A program made the translations under genes and the position numbers. From Bacteroidaceae bacterium (lineage in GTDB: Bacteria; Bacteroidota; Bacteroidia; Bacteroidales; Bacteroidaceae): a DNA stretch of 33,600 nt. Position 1 is the first letter of the stretch. Each line of letters begins with the position of its first letter. The stretch is from NCBI GenBank assembly GCA_017614895.1, contig JAGAAZ010000099.1, positions 1 to 33,600 of the forward strand, given 5' to 3'. This document shows, piece after piece, positions 6,363 to 14,181 of this stretch. Under the pieces are notes generated by a model, which searched no databases, was not told the origin of the DNA, and saw only the letters and a list, made by a program, of their open reading frames with translations.

Positions 6363-7358
6363 ATGTTTACAACGATACTTCTTGATTGGTTTGCCCTTCA
6401 CAAACGGGATTTGCCCTGGCGACATACGAAAGACCCGTATGCCATCTGGCTGAGTGAGGTCATTCTTCAGCAGACAAGAATACAGCAGGGGATAGACTAT
6501 TGGTGGCGCTTCATCAGGAGGTGGCCCAAGGTGGAGGACTTAGCCCATACAACAGAGGATGAAGTGCTGAAGGAGTGGCAAGGGTTAGGCTATTACAGCA
6601 GAGCTCGCAATCTGCATGTGGCTGCCCAGCAGATTGTGGAGATGGGGCATTTCCCAGACACGCTGGCAGACATCAAAAGGCTGAAGGGTGTGGGCGACTA
6701 TACTGCTGCTGCCATCGGCTCTATCGCTTTCGGATTACCTGTGGCTGTGGTCGATGGCAATGTCTATAGGGTGCTGGCAAGGCACTATGGCATTGATACA
6801 CCCATCAACACCACGAGGGGGAAGCACCTGTTCACAGAACTGGCTCAGTCGTTGCTCCCCAACGACAAACCTGCCGAATTCAATCAGGCGATGATGGACT
6901 TTGGTGCCACTCAATGTACCCCGACTTCGCCAAAGTGTGAGGAATGCCCTTTGCAGGAAACCTGTGAAGCGCTACACATGGGACGCATCAACGACCTGCC
7001 TGTGAAGGAGAGGAAACTGACCATCCAGACACGACACCTTACCTATATATATATAAGATGTAAGGGAAAGACCGCCATCAGAAAGCGACCAGCAGGGGAC
7101 ATCTGGCAAGGGCTTTGGGAACCTTATGCCCCCCAATCCCCAAAGGGGGAGGCTATTCAGGGAGCTGTGCTTATTGCCAAAGATGTAAAACATGTTTTGA
7201 CACATCGCATTCTGTTGGCAGACTTTTATCTGCTGGAAACAGAAACCTCCCCCGCCCTTCCTGATGAATACATTTGGGTGGAGGAGGAAAACTTAAATCA
7301 GTATGCAGTACCAAGACTGATAGAGATCTTGTTCGAGAAACTTGCTTACTTCACATAA
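6363..7358 (+). CDS. mutY: A/G-specific adenine DNA glycosylase MutY
   Basis: The protein has 331 residues, close to the family norm of about 350. MutY removes adenine mispaired with 8-oxoguanine or guanine. Visible hallmarks are PWRHTKDPYAIWLSEVILQQ at the N terminus, the helix-hairpin-helix LKGVGDYTAAAIGSIAFG, the catalytic Asp131 in VVDGNVYRVLAR, and the 4Fe-4S ligands Cys185, Cys192, Cys195 and Cys201. The C-terminal third is the NUDIX-like 8-oxoG recognition domain. Within it, residues reading PQSPKGEA are encoded by a GC-rich repeat at 7129-7152 that also occurs in the hmuY gene. The gene ends 13 bp inside the convergent DUF4859 gene. Confidence 0.95.
   Translation: MFTTILLDWFALHKRDLPWRHTKDPYAIWLSEVILQQTRIQQGIDYWWRFIRRWPKVEDLAHTTEDEVLKEWQGLGYYSRARNLHVAAQQIVEMGHFPDTLADIKRLKGVGDYTAAAIGSIAFGLPVAVVDGNVYRVLARHYGIDTPINTTRGKHLFTELAQSLLPNDKPAEFNQAMMDFGATQCTPTSPKCEECPLQETCEALHMGRINDLPVKERKLTIQTRHLTYIYIRCKGKTAIRKRPAGDIWQGLWEPYAPQSPKGEAIQGAVLIAKDVKHVLTHRILLADFYLLETETSPALPDEYIWVEEENLNQYAVPRLIEILFEKLAYFT
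7129..7152 (-). repeat. 24-bp GC-rich dyad repeat inside mutY (second copy, inverted, in hmuY)
   Basis: Read on the minus strand it begins CCTCCCCCTT and ends TTGGGGGG. It matches the copy at 11459-11482 at most positions. It is translated in frame within the C-terminal domain of MutY. Confidence 0.65.
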
Positions 7359-10300
7359 ACCTTCTTGCCATCGATGATGTAGATGCCATCCGATGGATTC
7401 TCTACAGGCACACCGTTGAGGTCGTAGGTTCCTGACTTCGACTCATCTTCGTCTTCAACAGATGCAATGCAATCAGGTTCCTCAAACTTCAGCTGAACAT
7501 GCACGAAGTAACGATAACCTTCATTTTGGAAGAGGACATCCGTCTTGTAGTAGATTCCGTCTGCAGGAAGCACCATTCCATCTATATCAGTATCAGCTGT
7601 TGCGTAAATTCTGCAACCCACAACCTCATCCATCTCAAACAACAACTTGAAATTGCTATATTCAGCATCAGCAGGAAGAGCATTGCCTCGTGCATCAAAC
7701 ATGATCTCATCATTGATGCTGTACTGACCAAGTGGTGCATACTGACCTTCAGCAGTGCGAGGCATCACAGAACCATTCTCCTCGAAGGTAGAGAGCATCA
7801 GACCTATCATCTTCAGCACCTTCTCCCCATCAAATTCCTGAACACCCGTTCCGTCTGCATCCATCGCAATCGTGACAGTCATATCACCCATATCCTGGTA
7901 GCTGATAATCTTATCAACAAACTCCACATTGGCAGTTACCCTGATGTATGCACCTGTGAACTCATTCACCAGATAGATGGAGTGCTGCAGCTGATCACCA
8001 ACCTTCACGTCAGCCTCCGGATTGTCATCATGCTTCGAAGGATTCTTGAACATCTGAATGTGGTCACGCTCGAAAATCATGCCGACCTTCGCAGAGCCCC
8101 ATCCAGTCACCACACCTTCAGGCGTGAACCAGAAGCCTGGATAAGGAGTGCAGGTGTAACCCTTTGTCCATTCACCCTCAGAGAGAGCATAAACAGCGAT
8201 GTCTTCTGTACCCAGTTTCTCCATCACAGCTGCCATATCGAGGGCATCACTATAGTTCTGCGTCAAATCCCAGCTTCCATCCACGAGACCCTGGAAGTTG
8301 AACGTGTAGCTGTCCACCTCTTGATACTCTTCTGGATCAGCCTTGATGAGATCTTCCACATTGAGATTAACAATCACCTCATAGTACTTATCTTCGTTGC
8401 AGAGCCAAAGTGTAGCAGAAAGCTTGTCGCCAGGAACCAACACGTTCGGCATCTGACCAATGGTGAAGGAACCACGATTGTTGGCTGCTGAGTATTCCAC
8501 ATAGAAGCTGACAGCTGATGGATCTGAGGTGATAACATTACCTGTTTCATCAATCCAGAAGCCATAGACACCATTCTCCACGCTGGTGGTGGTCGTCGTG
8601 TACTTGCTTGTCACAGTTCCATCTGGCAACTTACACTTCAGCACAAAGTTGCCGGCTGGGCATCCGAGCAGCTGAGACACCTCATCAATATTCTGAATCC
8701 AATGTTCGAGGCCGCTCCAGTCAGAACGAGGCTCCTGCACCCAAGTCATCACAGCAGTTTCGCCCACCTTCTGCATATCCTCAATATTGTATTCCTTAGG
8801 TTTCTCCACATTGAAATGGAAATCCACCTCCAAGGCCTTGTCGCCATAGATGAAATAGAACTTCGTCTGGAAGTGCTCACCACCTGAGAACTTGTTGATC
8901 ATCTGACCTGCCCATCCATAGAACTCGTTGGTCTCAGTATCAAAACCTACATACTCCACGAAGAAGTCGCTGGATCCGTAAACACCCACATAGCAGTCTT
9001 CCGTTGTCACAAGGTCTCCCGTTGCTTCGTCTTCGATGGTTGAATGAACAAACCAATATCCTGGAGCATTAGCTGTATAAGTATCTGTAGGCTGTGTCTC
9101 TTCTGCTACTGCCTCTGCATTAGAATCCCAAACCTGACCATGCAGCATCTTTCTGATGACCTGCTGGAACGTAGCTGGTTCTACACCTGTTGCATCCAAA
9201 AGGGCTGTTGCATCGGCTGTCCAGAAAGGATTCTCACCCCAATCCTTCATGATGGGCTGTGTCACCTCTACTGTCACCTTGTCAACAATAGTCAACTTGG
9301 CAATCTCGGTCACAGGCTCAGGCATATCTATTTCCTCTTCTTCCACCACAGTCAAGGAGAATTCCACCTTGATGGCTTTCTCACCATAGACAAAATAGAA
9401 GTCGGTGTTAAACTGATCACCCACTTGGAACTTCTCGATCATCTGACCAGCGCCACCCTTGAACTGATGTGTTTCTGCATCATAAACGATTTCCTCAATG
9501 AAGAAGTCTGGATAAGCGCCCCAATCACTCTTGATACAGAAACCATTGTCGTCAGAAGCGCGCTTGAACCAATAGCCACCACCATTAGCAGTATAATCTC
9601 CATCCTTATCGCCAATGAACAGCATATTGTTGGAGGCATCTTCCCTCACAGCCAACAACTTCCAAGCATTCGCTGCTATGACACCTTCGTCGGCACCTTC
9701 GTCAAGCAAAGGCTGAATATCCACTGCCCACTGCGGATTTCTGGAGCCGTCCCAGCCTTTCATCACAGGTTGTTCCAGTTCCAACGTCACCACATCGACG
9801 ATATCCAAAGCTGCAATGTTCTTAACAGCTACAGGTAGAGGAGCAACGGGCTCTGGTTCTGCAATCGTAATGCTGCTCTTTAGCACAGCACTCTTCTCGT
9901 TCGCTGTCAACGTAATCGTTGCTGTGTATGTGCCTGGAACAGTATTATCAGCTGTGTTCTGCAACAGATGAATAATAATGTTGCTGTCATCAAAGTCAAA
10001 ATGATTGGCAATGACCACCCCTGCTGCATTCCAACCTGCTACAGTCTTTCCTGCAGCATCCATCCAGAAGCAACCATAGCTGTAACCTTCCACATCACCA
10101 CGTGTATAATACGAAGTGGGAGCAGAAGTGGGATTACCATCTTGATCTGGAGCTGTAATGACCACCGTTTGTGCATCGAGTGCAGCAACCAAAGCAGCAG
10201 CATCGTCAAAGCCCAATGCCGTTGCTACGCCATCCATTCCATAATAAACATCAGAGTTTGACCAAGGAGCACTTTCTGCCTCCACGGAACCAGAGAACTC

Positions 10301-10369
10301 TGTTTGTGCCCTCATACCAAGAGCACCTGCGATGAGAACCATCGCCAATAGTAAAGTTTTTTTCATCAT
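7346..10369 (-). CDS. Large exported protein of about six tandem DUF4859-like modules with a sorting-like C terminus
   Basis: The 1007-residue protein has a signal peptide (MMKKTLLLAMVLIAGALGMRA). I count about six related modules of 130 to 170 residues, starting near residues 25, 185, 350, 535, 690 and 840. Each has an opening strand, a W/N-rich turn (VMKGWDGSRNPQW, IMKDWGENPFW, PRSDWSGLEHW), a GYWF or GFWF segment, and a closing segment with GD-x-h plus paired strands. This is the pattern I associate with DUF4859, seen in Bacteroidales exported proteins. The last 30 residues (YDLNGVPVENPSDGIYII, then DGKKVYVK) match the short C-terminal tail common on Prevotella secreted proteins. It is strongly acidic. 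It is probably a surface or carbohydrate-binding protein; the ligand is unknown. Confidence 0.75.
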   Translation of the reverse strand: MMKKTLLLAMVLIAGALGMRAQTEFSGSVEAESAPWSNSDVYYGMDGVATALGFDDAAALVAALDAQTVVITAPDQDGNPTSAPTSYYTRGDVEGYSYGCFWMDAAGKTVAGWNAAGVVIANHFDFDDSNIIIHLLQNTADNTVPGTYTATITLTANEKSAVLKSSITIAEPEPVAPLPVAVKNIAALDIVDVVTLELEQPVMKGWDGSRNPQWAVDIQPLLDEGADEGVIAANAWKLLAVREDASNNMLFIGDKDGDYTANGGGYWFKRASDDNGFCIKSDWGAYPDFFIEEIVYDAETHQFKGGAGQMIEKFQVGDQFNTDFYFVYGEKAIKVEFSLTVVEEEEIDMPEPVTEIAKLTIVDKVTVEVTQPIMKDWGENPFWTADATALLDATGVEPATFQQVIRKMLHGQVWDSNAEAVAEETQPTDTYTANAPGYWFVHSTIEDEATGDLVTTEDCYVGVYGSSDFFVEYVGFDTETNEFYGWAGQMINKFSGGEHFQTKFYFIYGDKALEVDFHFNVEKPKEYNIEDMQKVGETAVMTWVQEPRSDWSGLEHWIQNIDEVSQLLGCPAGNFVLKCKLPDGTVTSKYTTTTTSVENGVYGFWIDETGNVITSDPSAVSFYVEYSAANNRGSFTIGQMPNVLVPGDKLSATLWLCNEDKYYEVIVNLNVEDLIKADPEEYQEVDSYTFNFQGLVDGSWDLTQNYSDALDMAAVMEKLGTEDIAVYALSEGEWTKGYTCTPYPGFWFTPEGVVTGWGSAKVGMIFERDHIQMFKNPSKHDDNPEADVKVGDQLQHSIYLVNEFTGAYIRVTANVEFVDKIISYQDMGDMTVTIAMDADGTGVQEFDGEKVLKMIGLMLSTFEENGSVMPRTAEGQYAPLGQYSINDEIMFDARGNALPADAEYSNFKLLFEMDEVVGCRIYATADTDIDGMVLPADGIYYKTDVLFQNEGYRYFVHVQLKFEEPDCIASVEDEDESKSGTYDLNGVPVENPSDGIYIIDGKKVYVK

Positions 10370-10706
10370 AGAGTTTTTAAGTTAGTAAATCTGTATTGTT
10401 TCTTTCACGTTTCTCTCGTTGGTAAATATGTTGAGGTTTGGTATTCTTTTGCAAAGTTATCTCTTTTTTCCTAATAAAGCTTGCTATTATTAAACATTTC
10501 CTTTCAATGATGAAACACTTTCTTCCAATGATGAAACAAAAGCACTACATTTTTATGATACCATCGTACAAAATGAACTTTTTTCGGCATTTACGTCTCG
10601 TCAAGGAAAAATAACAAATCATCACAAATGGGGATTGTAGAATCAGGCAAAAGTCCGTAACTTTGCAGCGGAATTCTATAGGAACATTTTAATAAGGCCA
10701 AAAACA
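10370..10706. other. 337-bp divergent intergenic region with two promoters and two spaced dyads
   Basis: This region separates the DUF4859 gene from the haem operon. The minus-strand -7 box is TAACTTTG at 10452-10459. The plus-strand promoter is TTG at 10635-10637, a 20-bp gap, and TAACTTTG at 10658-10665. Between them lie two copies of CAATGATGAAACA starting at 10505 and 10526, each inside a TTTC-N6-GAAA-type dyad (10502-10515 perfect in its arms; 10523-10536 with one mismatch). The 21-bp spacing puts both on the same face of the helix, as expected for a regulator site. Confidence 0.6.
10635..10665 (+). promoter_or_regulatory. Promoter of the haem-uptake operon
   Basis: TTG at 10635-10637 and TAACTTTG at 10658-10665 are separated by 20 bp. 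The first start codon follows at 10707. No other -7-type box is obvious before hmuY or hmuR, so one transcript probably covers 10707-13966. Confidence 0.7.
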
Positions 10707-11216
10707 ATGAAAGCAATTACATTTTTAGCATTGATGCTGGTCGCATTGGTTGGAATGACCTCATGCAGCAGCGACGACAAGGAAAGCTTCCGCGAGTGGA
10801 CCTACACAGGCAACAACACTTTAACGATTGACAAGGAATATGACCCTGTCGAAATCACCTGCAAAGTTACACAAAGAGAAAATGGCACTCTCGAAGTGGA
10901 GATGCCAGAATATCAGCTCAACGGCACTACGATTGGCAATCTCACCATTGGTGCTGTCACCATCAAGAACATCATGTATAATACTGAGACGGGGTCTTAC
11001 TATCGTATGTTTGGCAAGGATGGTCTGACGATGCACTTCAAGGCTGAAGGTGGTCATGGAGCTATGGACAATGACTACGCTTTCACAGAAGACAGCTATA
11101 TCGACGTGAAACAGTCCACGAATGGTGTCATCATCCTCCTCAACTACTCCTTCGGCAAAATGCCAATGAGAATCATCTCAAGATTCGAAGTGGCTGTCGC
11201 TAAAGACGAAGAATGA
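10707..11216 (+). CDS. Lipoprotein with a calycin-like beta-barrel domain, first gene of the hmu operon
   Basis: The 169-residue protein has a lipobox (GMTSC, Cys20) followed by SSDDKES, an acidic stretch of the kind that directs Bacteroidetes lipoproteins to the outer surface. The mature part is nearly all beta strand, with DPVEITCKVTQRENGTLEVE and IGNLTIGAVTIKNIMYN, the alternating pattern of the calycin-like domain found beside HmuY in this phylum. It probably binds a ligand, perhaps haem, at the cell surface; that is inferred from the neighbours. Its stop codon overlaps the hmuY start by 4 bp (ATGA), which indicates tight translational coupling. Confidence 0.75.
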   Translation: MKAITFLALMLVALVGMTSCSSDDKESFREWTYTGNNTLTIDKEYDPVEITCKVTQRENGTLEVEMPEYQLNGTTIGNLTIGAVTIKNIMYNTETGSYYRMFGKDGLTMHFKAEGGHGAMDNDYAFTEDSYIDVKQSTNGVIILLNYSFGKMPMRIISRFEVAVAKDEE

Positions 11217-11971
11217 GAAGCAAACTCCTGACGTTCACCCAATTCACTTTACTCCTTTCCTCTCTATCAGCCTGTCACGGCATCCTCGATGAACTCTACG
11301 ACAAACCATCGGATGATGTGGTCCTGAAAGAGGGGCAACTGTATGTGGACGCATCCAGCTGGACAGATTGGTACTATCTCGATCTGACGGATGTGAAAAA
11401 GGGATTTGTCAGGAAAGAAATTCCAACGGAAGCTGCTGATGCCCAACATTATGCGAGTCCTCCCCCTTCGGAGGCTGGGGGACTTTATACCTACTGGTAT
11501 GATGTCTTTAATGAAGGGCTCTCCAAACACGAGTTTCGTAGTTTCACTTCCACAAAGACACAAGCAGATCCAGAATCTTGGCACATCGCTGTGCATCGCA
11601 ACAACGTAAGGACGAATGGTGGAGCTGTGTATGAGACATCCTACACCTCAATGGATGACCTACCAGAAAGCAGCAAAGCATTTGCCGATGCCACTTTCAC
11701 GGAGGACGAATGGAATGAACTGGACGTATGGACGGTTCAGACTCAGATGTTGCAAGGGCTCATCGGCAATCAAGGCATCCCAATCAACCCTGTGCTGTCC
11801 TCGTGGCTCAAGGTGTCACTTCCCCCTATTCCGCCCACCTTCACCCTCAACAACCACGTGTTTATCGTTCGTTTCGAGGATGGTACTTATGCAGCATTCC
11901 AATTAGAGAATTATCAGAGTCCATCAGGCACCAAATGCTGTCTGACCATCAATTATAAGTATCCGTATTGA
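11213..11971 (+). CDS. hmuY: HmuY-family haem-binding lipoprotein
   Basis: The 252-residue protein has a lipobox ending LSAC (Cys21). Family features include VDASSWTDWYYLDLTDV near the mature N terminus and WHIAVHRNNVRTNGGA in the middle, matching the W-x-h-A-h-H-R/K-x-x-x-x-TNGG block of HmuY. HmuY proteins capture haem from host or diet proteins and pass it to the receptor HmuR, whose gene follows. Residues SPPPSEAGGL are encoded by a GC-rich 24-bp repeat at 11459-11482, probably an inserted element tolerated in a loop. The axial haem ligands cannot be assigned by eye, because the family varies between His and Met. Confidence 0.88.
   Translation: MRSKLLTFTQFTLLLSSLSACHGILDELYDKPSDDVVLKEGQLYVDASSWTDWYYLDLTDVKKGFVRKEIPTEAADAQHYASPPPSEAGGLYTYWYDVFNEGLSKHEFRSFTSTKTQADPESWHIAVHRNNVRTNGGAVYETSYTSMDDLPESSKAFADATFTEDEWNELDVWTVQTQMLQGLIGNQGIPINPVLSSWLKVSLPPIPPTFTLNNHVFIVRFEDGTYAAFQLENYQSPSGTKCCLTINYKYPY
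11459..11482 (+). repeat. 24-bp GC-rich dyad repeat inside hmuY
   Basis: It begins CCTCCCCCTT and ends CTGGGGGA. Outer bases AGTC at 11456-11459 pair with GACT at 11481-11484, so the RNA can fold into a hairpin. The second copy, on the other strand, is at 7129-7152 in mutY. Confidence 0.65.
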
Positions 11972-11995
11972 GGCAAGAGGTATGAGGTGAGAGGT
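11972..11995 (-). repeat. 24-bp repeat directly before the hmuR start (related copy inside hmuR)
   Basis: The minus-strand sequence starts ACCTCTCACCTCATACC and differs at only three positions from 13420-13443 within hmuR. It fills the hmuY-hmuR gap and ends one base before the preferred hmuR ATG, so it may influence ribosome access. Confidence 0.65.
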
Positions 11996-13966
11996 ATGAG
12001 GTATAGCATGCTTTACATATTATTAATGGGAATAGTATCTGTCTGTCACGCACAAACAGGCGATTCCACGTTCTACCTCAACGATGTGGTGGTGACGGGT
12101 ACACGTACACTCAAGTTGCTGAAGGATACGCCTATCCAAACTCGCCTCATCACGAGTGCTGACATTGAGAAGGCTGATGCCACAAATGTGGAAGACCTCT
12201 TGCAACAGGAGATGCCTGGCGTGGAGTTTTCCTATGCTATGAATCAACAGAAACATTTGAACTTCAGCGGATTTGGCGGTCAGAGCATTCTCTTCCTTGT
12301 AGATGGGGAACGTTTGGCTGGCGAGACGCTGGACGATGTGGATTTCACCCGTCTGAATATGGCGAACGTGGCGCGTATCGAAATAGTAAAGGGAGCTGCT
12401 TCCGCCCTCTATGGAAGCAATGCTGGGGGTGGTGTCATCAACCTCATCACAAAGGAACAGTCGGAGCCTTGGACTCTCAACTTGAATGGGAGATTGGCAC
12501 GCCACAACGAACGGCGCTTCGGAGGAACTTATGGAGTGAAAGGACTTTGGTTGCAAAACAGGTTGTCAGTAGATCATACTTCAACAGACAACTTTCACGT
12601 ATCTAATGCCGCCAACCCAGCCACACAAGTGGTCAGCACCATCTATGGTGACCGCACTTGGAACATTAAGGACAGGCTCGTCTTCACCCCCACTGAAGGA
12701 GTGAAACTCATCGGACGTACAGGCTTTTTCTATCGAGAGATGGTTCGGACGGCAGACACCCCAGAACGGTATCGGGACTTCAATGCAGGGTTGAGAGGCA
12801 TCTGGGACATCAACGAAAGTGACAACCTCGAAGTGGCATACACTTTCGACCAATACGATAAATCCGACTATTACAAGATTTCCCATTGGGACGTGCGCGA
12901 CTACAGCAACGTACAGAACACCTTCAGGAGCGTGTTCAACCATTATTGGAATACAGGTAGTATCCTGACTGCAGGAGCCGATTTCATGCACGATTATCTG
13001 GTCCATATGAACCTGAAGGGGCACACAGAAAGCCAGAACTCTTTCGATGCCTTCGTGCAATACGACTGGCTCATCAACACCCAGTGGGAACTGGTAAGTG
13101 CCTTGCGCTATGACTACTTCTCCGACCACAAGGACTCACAGGTGACACCCAAACTCTCGGCACGTTACAAACTTCTTGACAACCTCAATCTTCGCTTCGG
13201 TTATGGAATGGGCTTCCGTGCTCCTTCGCTGAAGGAGAGATACTACAACTTCGATATGGCAGGCATCTGGATTGTAAATGGCAACCCCGACCTGAAATCG
13301 GAACTCAGCCACAACTTTAACGTCTCAGCAGATTACATCAAGAGGCACTATAATTTCACTCTCTCTGCCTATTACAACAATGTACACAACAAAATCGCCA
13401 CAGGCATTCCTCACCTCACACCTCTCACTTCATCCCTCTTACCTCTCACTTCAGACCTCTACCTCGACTACGTGAACCTTGACAACTACTCCGTCTATGG
13501 TGGCGACATGACCGTTCAGGCACGTTGGGACAACGGTATCAGTGCCCGACTCTCCTATGCCTACACCAACGAACGACTGCCGAAGGACAAAGATGGCAAC
13601 ACCGTCAACAACCAGTATATTCCTGCCCGTCATCACTCACTCACAGCCCGCATCGACTGGGACCACCAGTTCACCCGTCACTACGGTCTCCTCCTTTCCC
13701 TTAACGGACGCGCCCTCTCCGAGGTAAAGAACGTTGAATACATCAATTATTACGACATATCCGAAGGCACCACCACTGTGAAATACCCAGCCTACACCCT
13801 CTGGAAACTCTCCGCCACCCAACGTATCGGTCATGCCTTCAAACTCACCCTCGCTGCCGACAACCTCCTCAACTATAAACCTAAATACCACTACTTCAAC
13901 AGTCCCATGACCGACGGCATCAACCTAATGCTCGGCTTGTCAGTCGATATTGACAAATTGCTTTAA
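11996..13966 (+). CDS. hmuR: HmuR-like TonB-dependent haem receptor
   Basis: I prefer the ATG at 11996 (MRYSMLYILLMGIVSVCHAQ, a good signal peptide; 656 residues) over the GTG at 11987. The plug domain has LNDVVVTGTRT, VEDLLQQEMPGVEF, GGQSILFLVDGERLAGE and IEIVKGAASALYGSNAGGGV. The barrel includes FRAP (410-413 counted from the GTG) and NPDL (433-436), the two motifs known from haem receptors such as HmuR and HemR. There is no histidine between them, where Porphyromonas HmuR has a functional one. An in-frame repeat (13420-13459) encodes PHLTPLTSSLLPLTSD, probably in an outer loop. No ABC haem transporter genes follow; inner-membrane import must be encoded elsewhere. Confidence 0.9.
   Translation: MRYSMLYILLMGIVSVCHAQTGDSTFYLNDVVVTGTRTLKLLKDTPIQTRLITSADIEKADATNVEDLLQQEMPGVEFSYAMNQQKHLNFSGFGGQSILFLVDGERLAGETLDDVDFTRLNMANVARIEIVKGAASALYGSNAGGGVINLITKEQSEPWTLNLNGRLARHNERRFGGTYGVKGLWLQNRLSVDHTSTDNFHVSNAANPATQVVSTIYGDRTWNIKDRLVFTPTEGVKLIGRTGFFYREMVRTADTPERYRDFNAGLRGIWDINESDNLEVAYTFDQYDKSDYYKISHWDVRDYSNVQNTFRSVFNHYWNTGSILTAGADFMHDYLVHMNLKGHTESQNSFDAFVQYDWLINTQWELVSALRYDYFSDHKDSQVTPKLSARYKLLDNLNLRFGYGMGFRAPSLKERYYNFDMAGIWIVNGNPDLKSELSHNFNVSADYIKRHYNFTLSAYYNNVHNKIATGIPHLTPLTSSLLPLTSDLYLDYVNLDNYSVYGGDMTVQARWDNGISARLSYAYTNERLPKDKDGNTVNNQYIPARHHSLTARIDWDHQFTRHYGLLLSLNGRALSEVKNVEYINYYDISEGTTTVKYPAYTLWKLSATQRIGHAFKLTLAADNLLNYKPKYHYFNSPMTDGINLMLGLSVDIDKLL
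13420..13459 (+). repeat. In-frame short repeat inside hmuR
   Basis: It holds one full copy (13420-13443, starting ACCTCTCACTTCATCCC) and a partial second copy (13441-13459). It is related in inverted orientation to 11972-11995. It encodes a proline/threonine/serine/leucine run unlike the surrounding barrel strands. Confidence 0.65.
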
Positions 13967-14063
13967 GCAATCACATATTTGGTTCTTCTCCTACTTATTT
14001 GTACCGTTAGCTACGCTGAAAGTACTTTCGTTCGACAATAAAAGTAAAAACTTCGGCTTTTCC

Positions 14064-14094
14064 TTTGTATTGTGCTCACTTATTCGTACCTTTG
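14064..14094 (+). promoter_or_regulatory. Promoter of the ior-paaK operon
   Basis: TTTG at 14064-14067, a 19-bp gap and TACCTTTG at 14087-14094 form a very good phylum promoter. The leader to the iorA ATG at 14182 is about 80 nt. A perfect 12-bp palindrome, GAAAGTACTTTC, lies just upstream at 14018-14029 and could be an operator. Confidence 0.75.
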
Positions 14095-14181
14095 CATGTT
14101 TTTGTGCCTCAACGGGCGCAAATGTTTTATGTGTTTACACGAAACTGACCTGAGAAAAGGATATAACTTAACAACAAAGAT

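Noticed and set aside
11987..11995. GTG start of hmuR
   Set aside because: The ATG at 11996 gives a cleaner signal peptide, and the upstream bases belong to the short repeat.
13950..14153. 67-codon plus-strand frame after hmuR
   Set aside because: It overlaps the hmuR end and the ior promoter region, and its composition is not protein-like.
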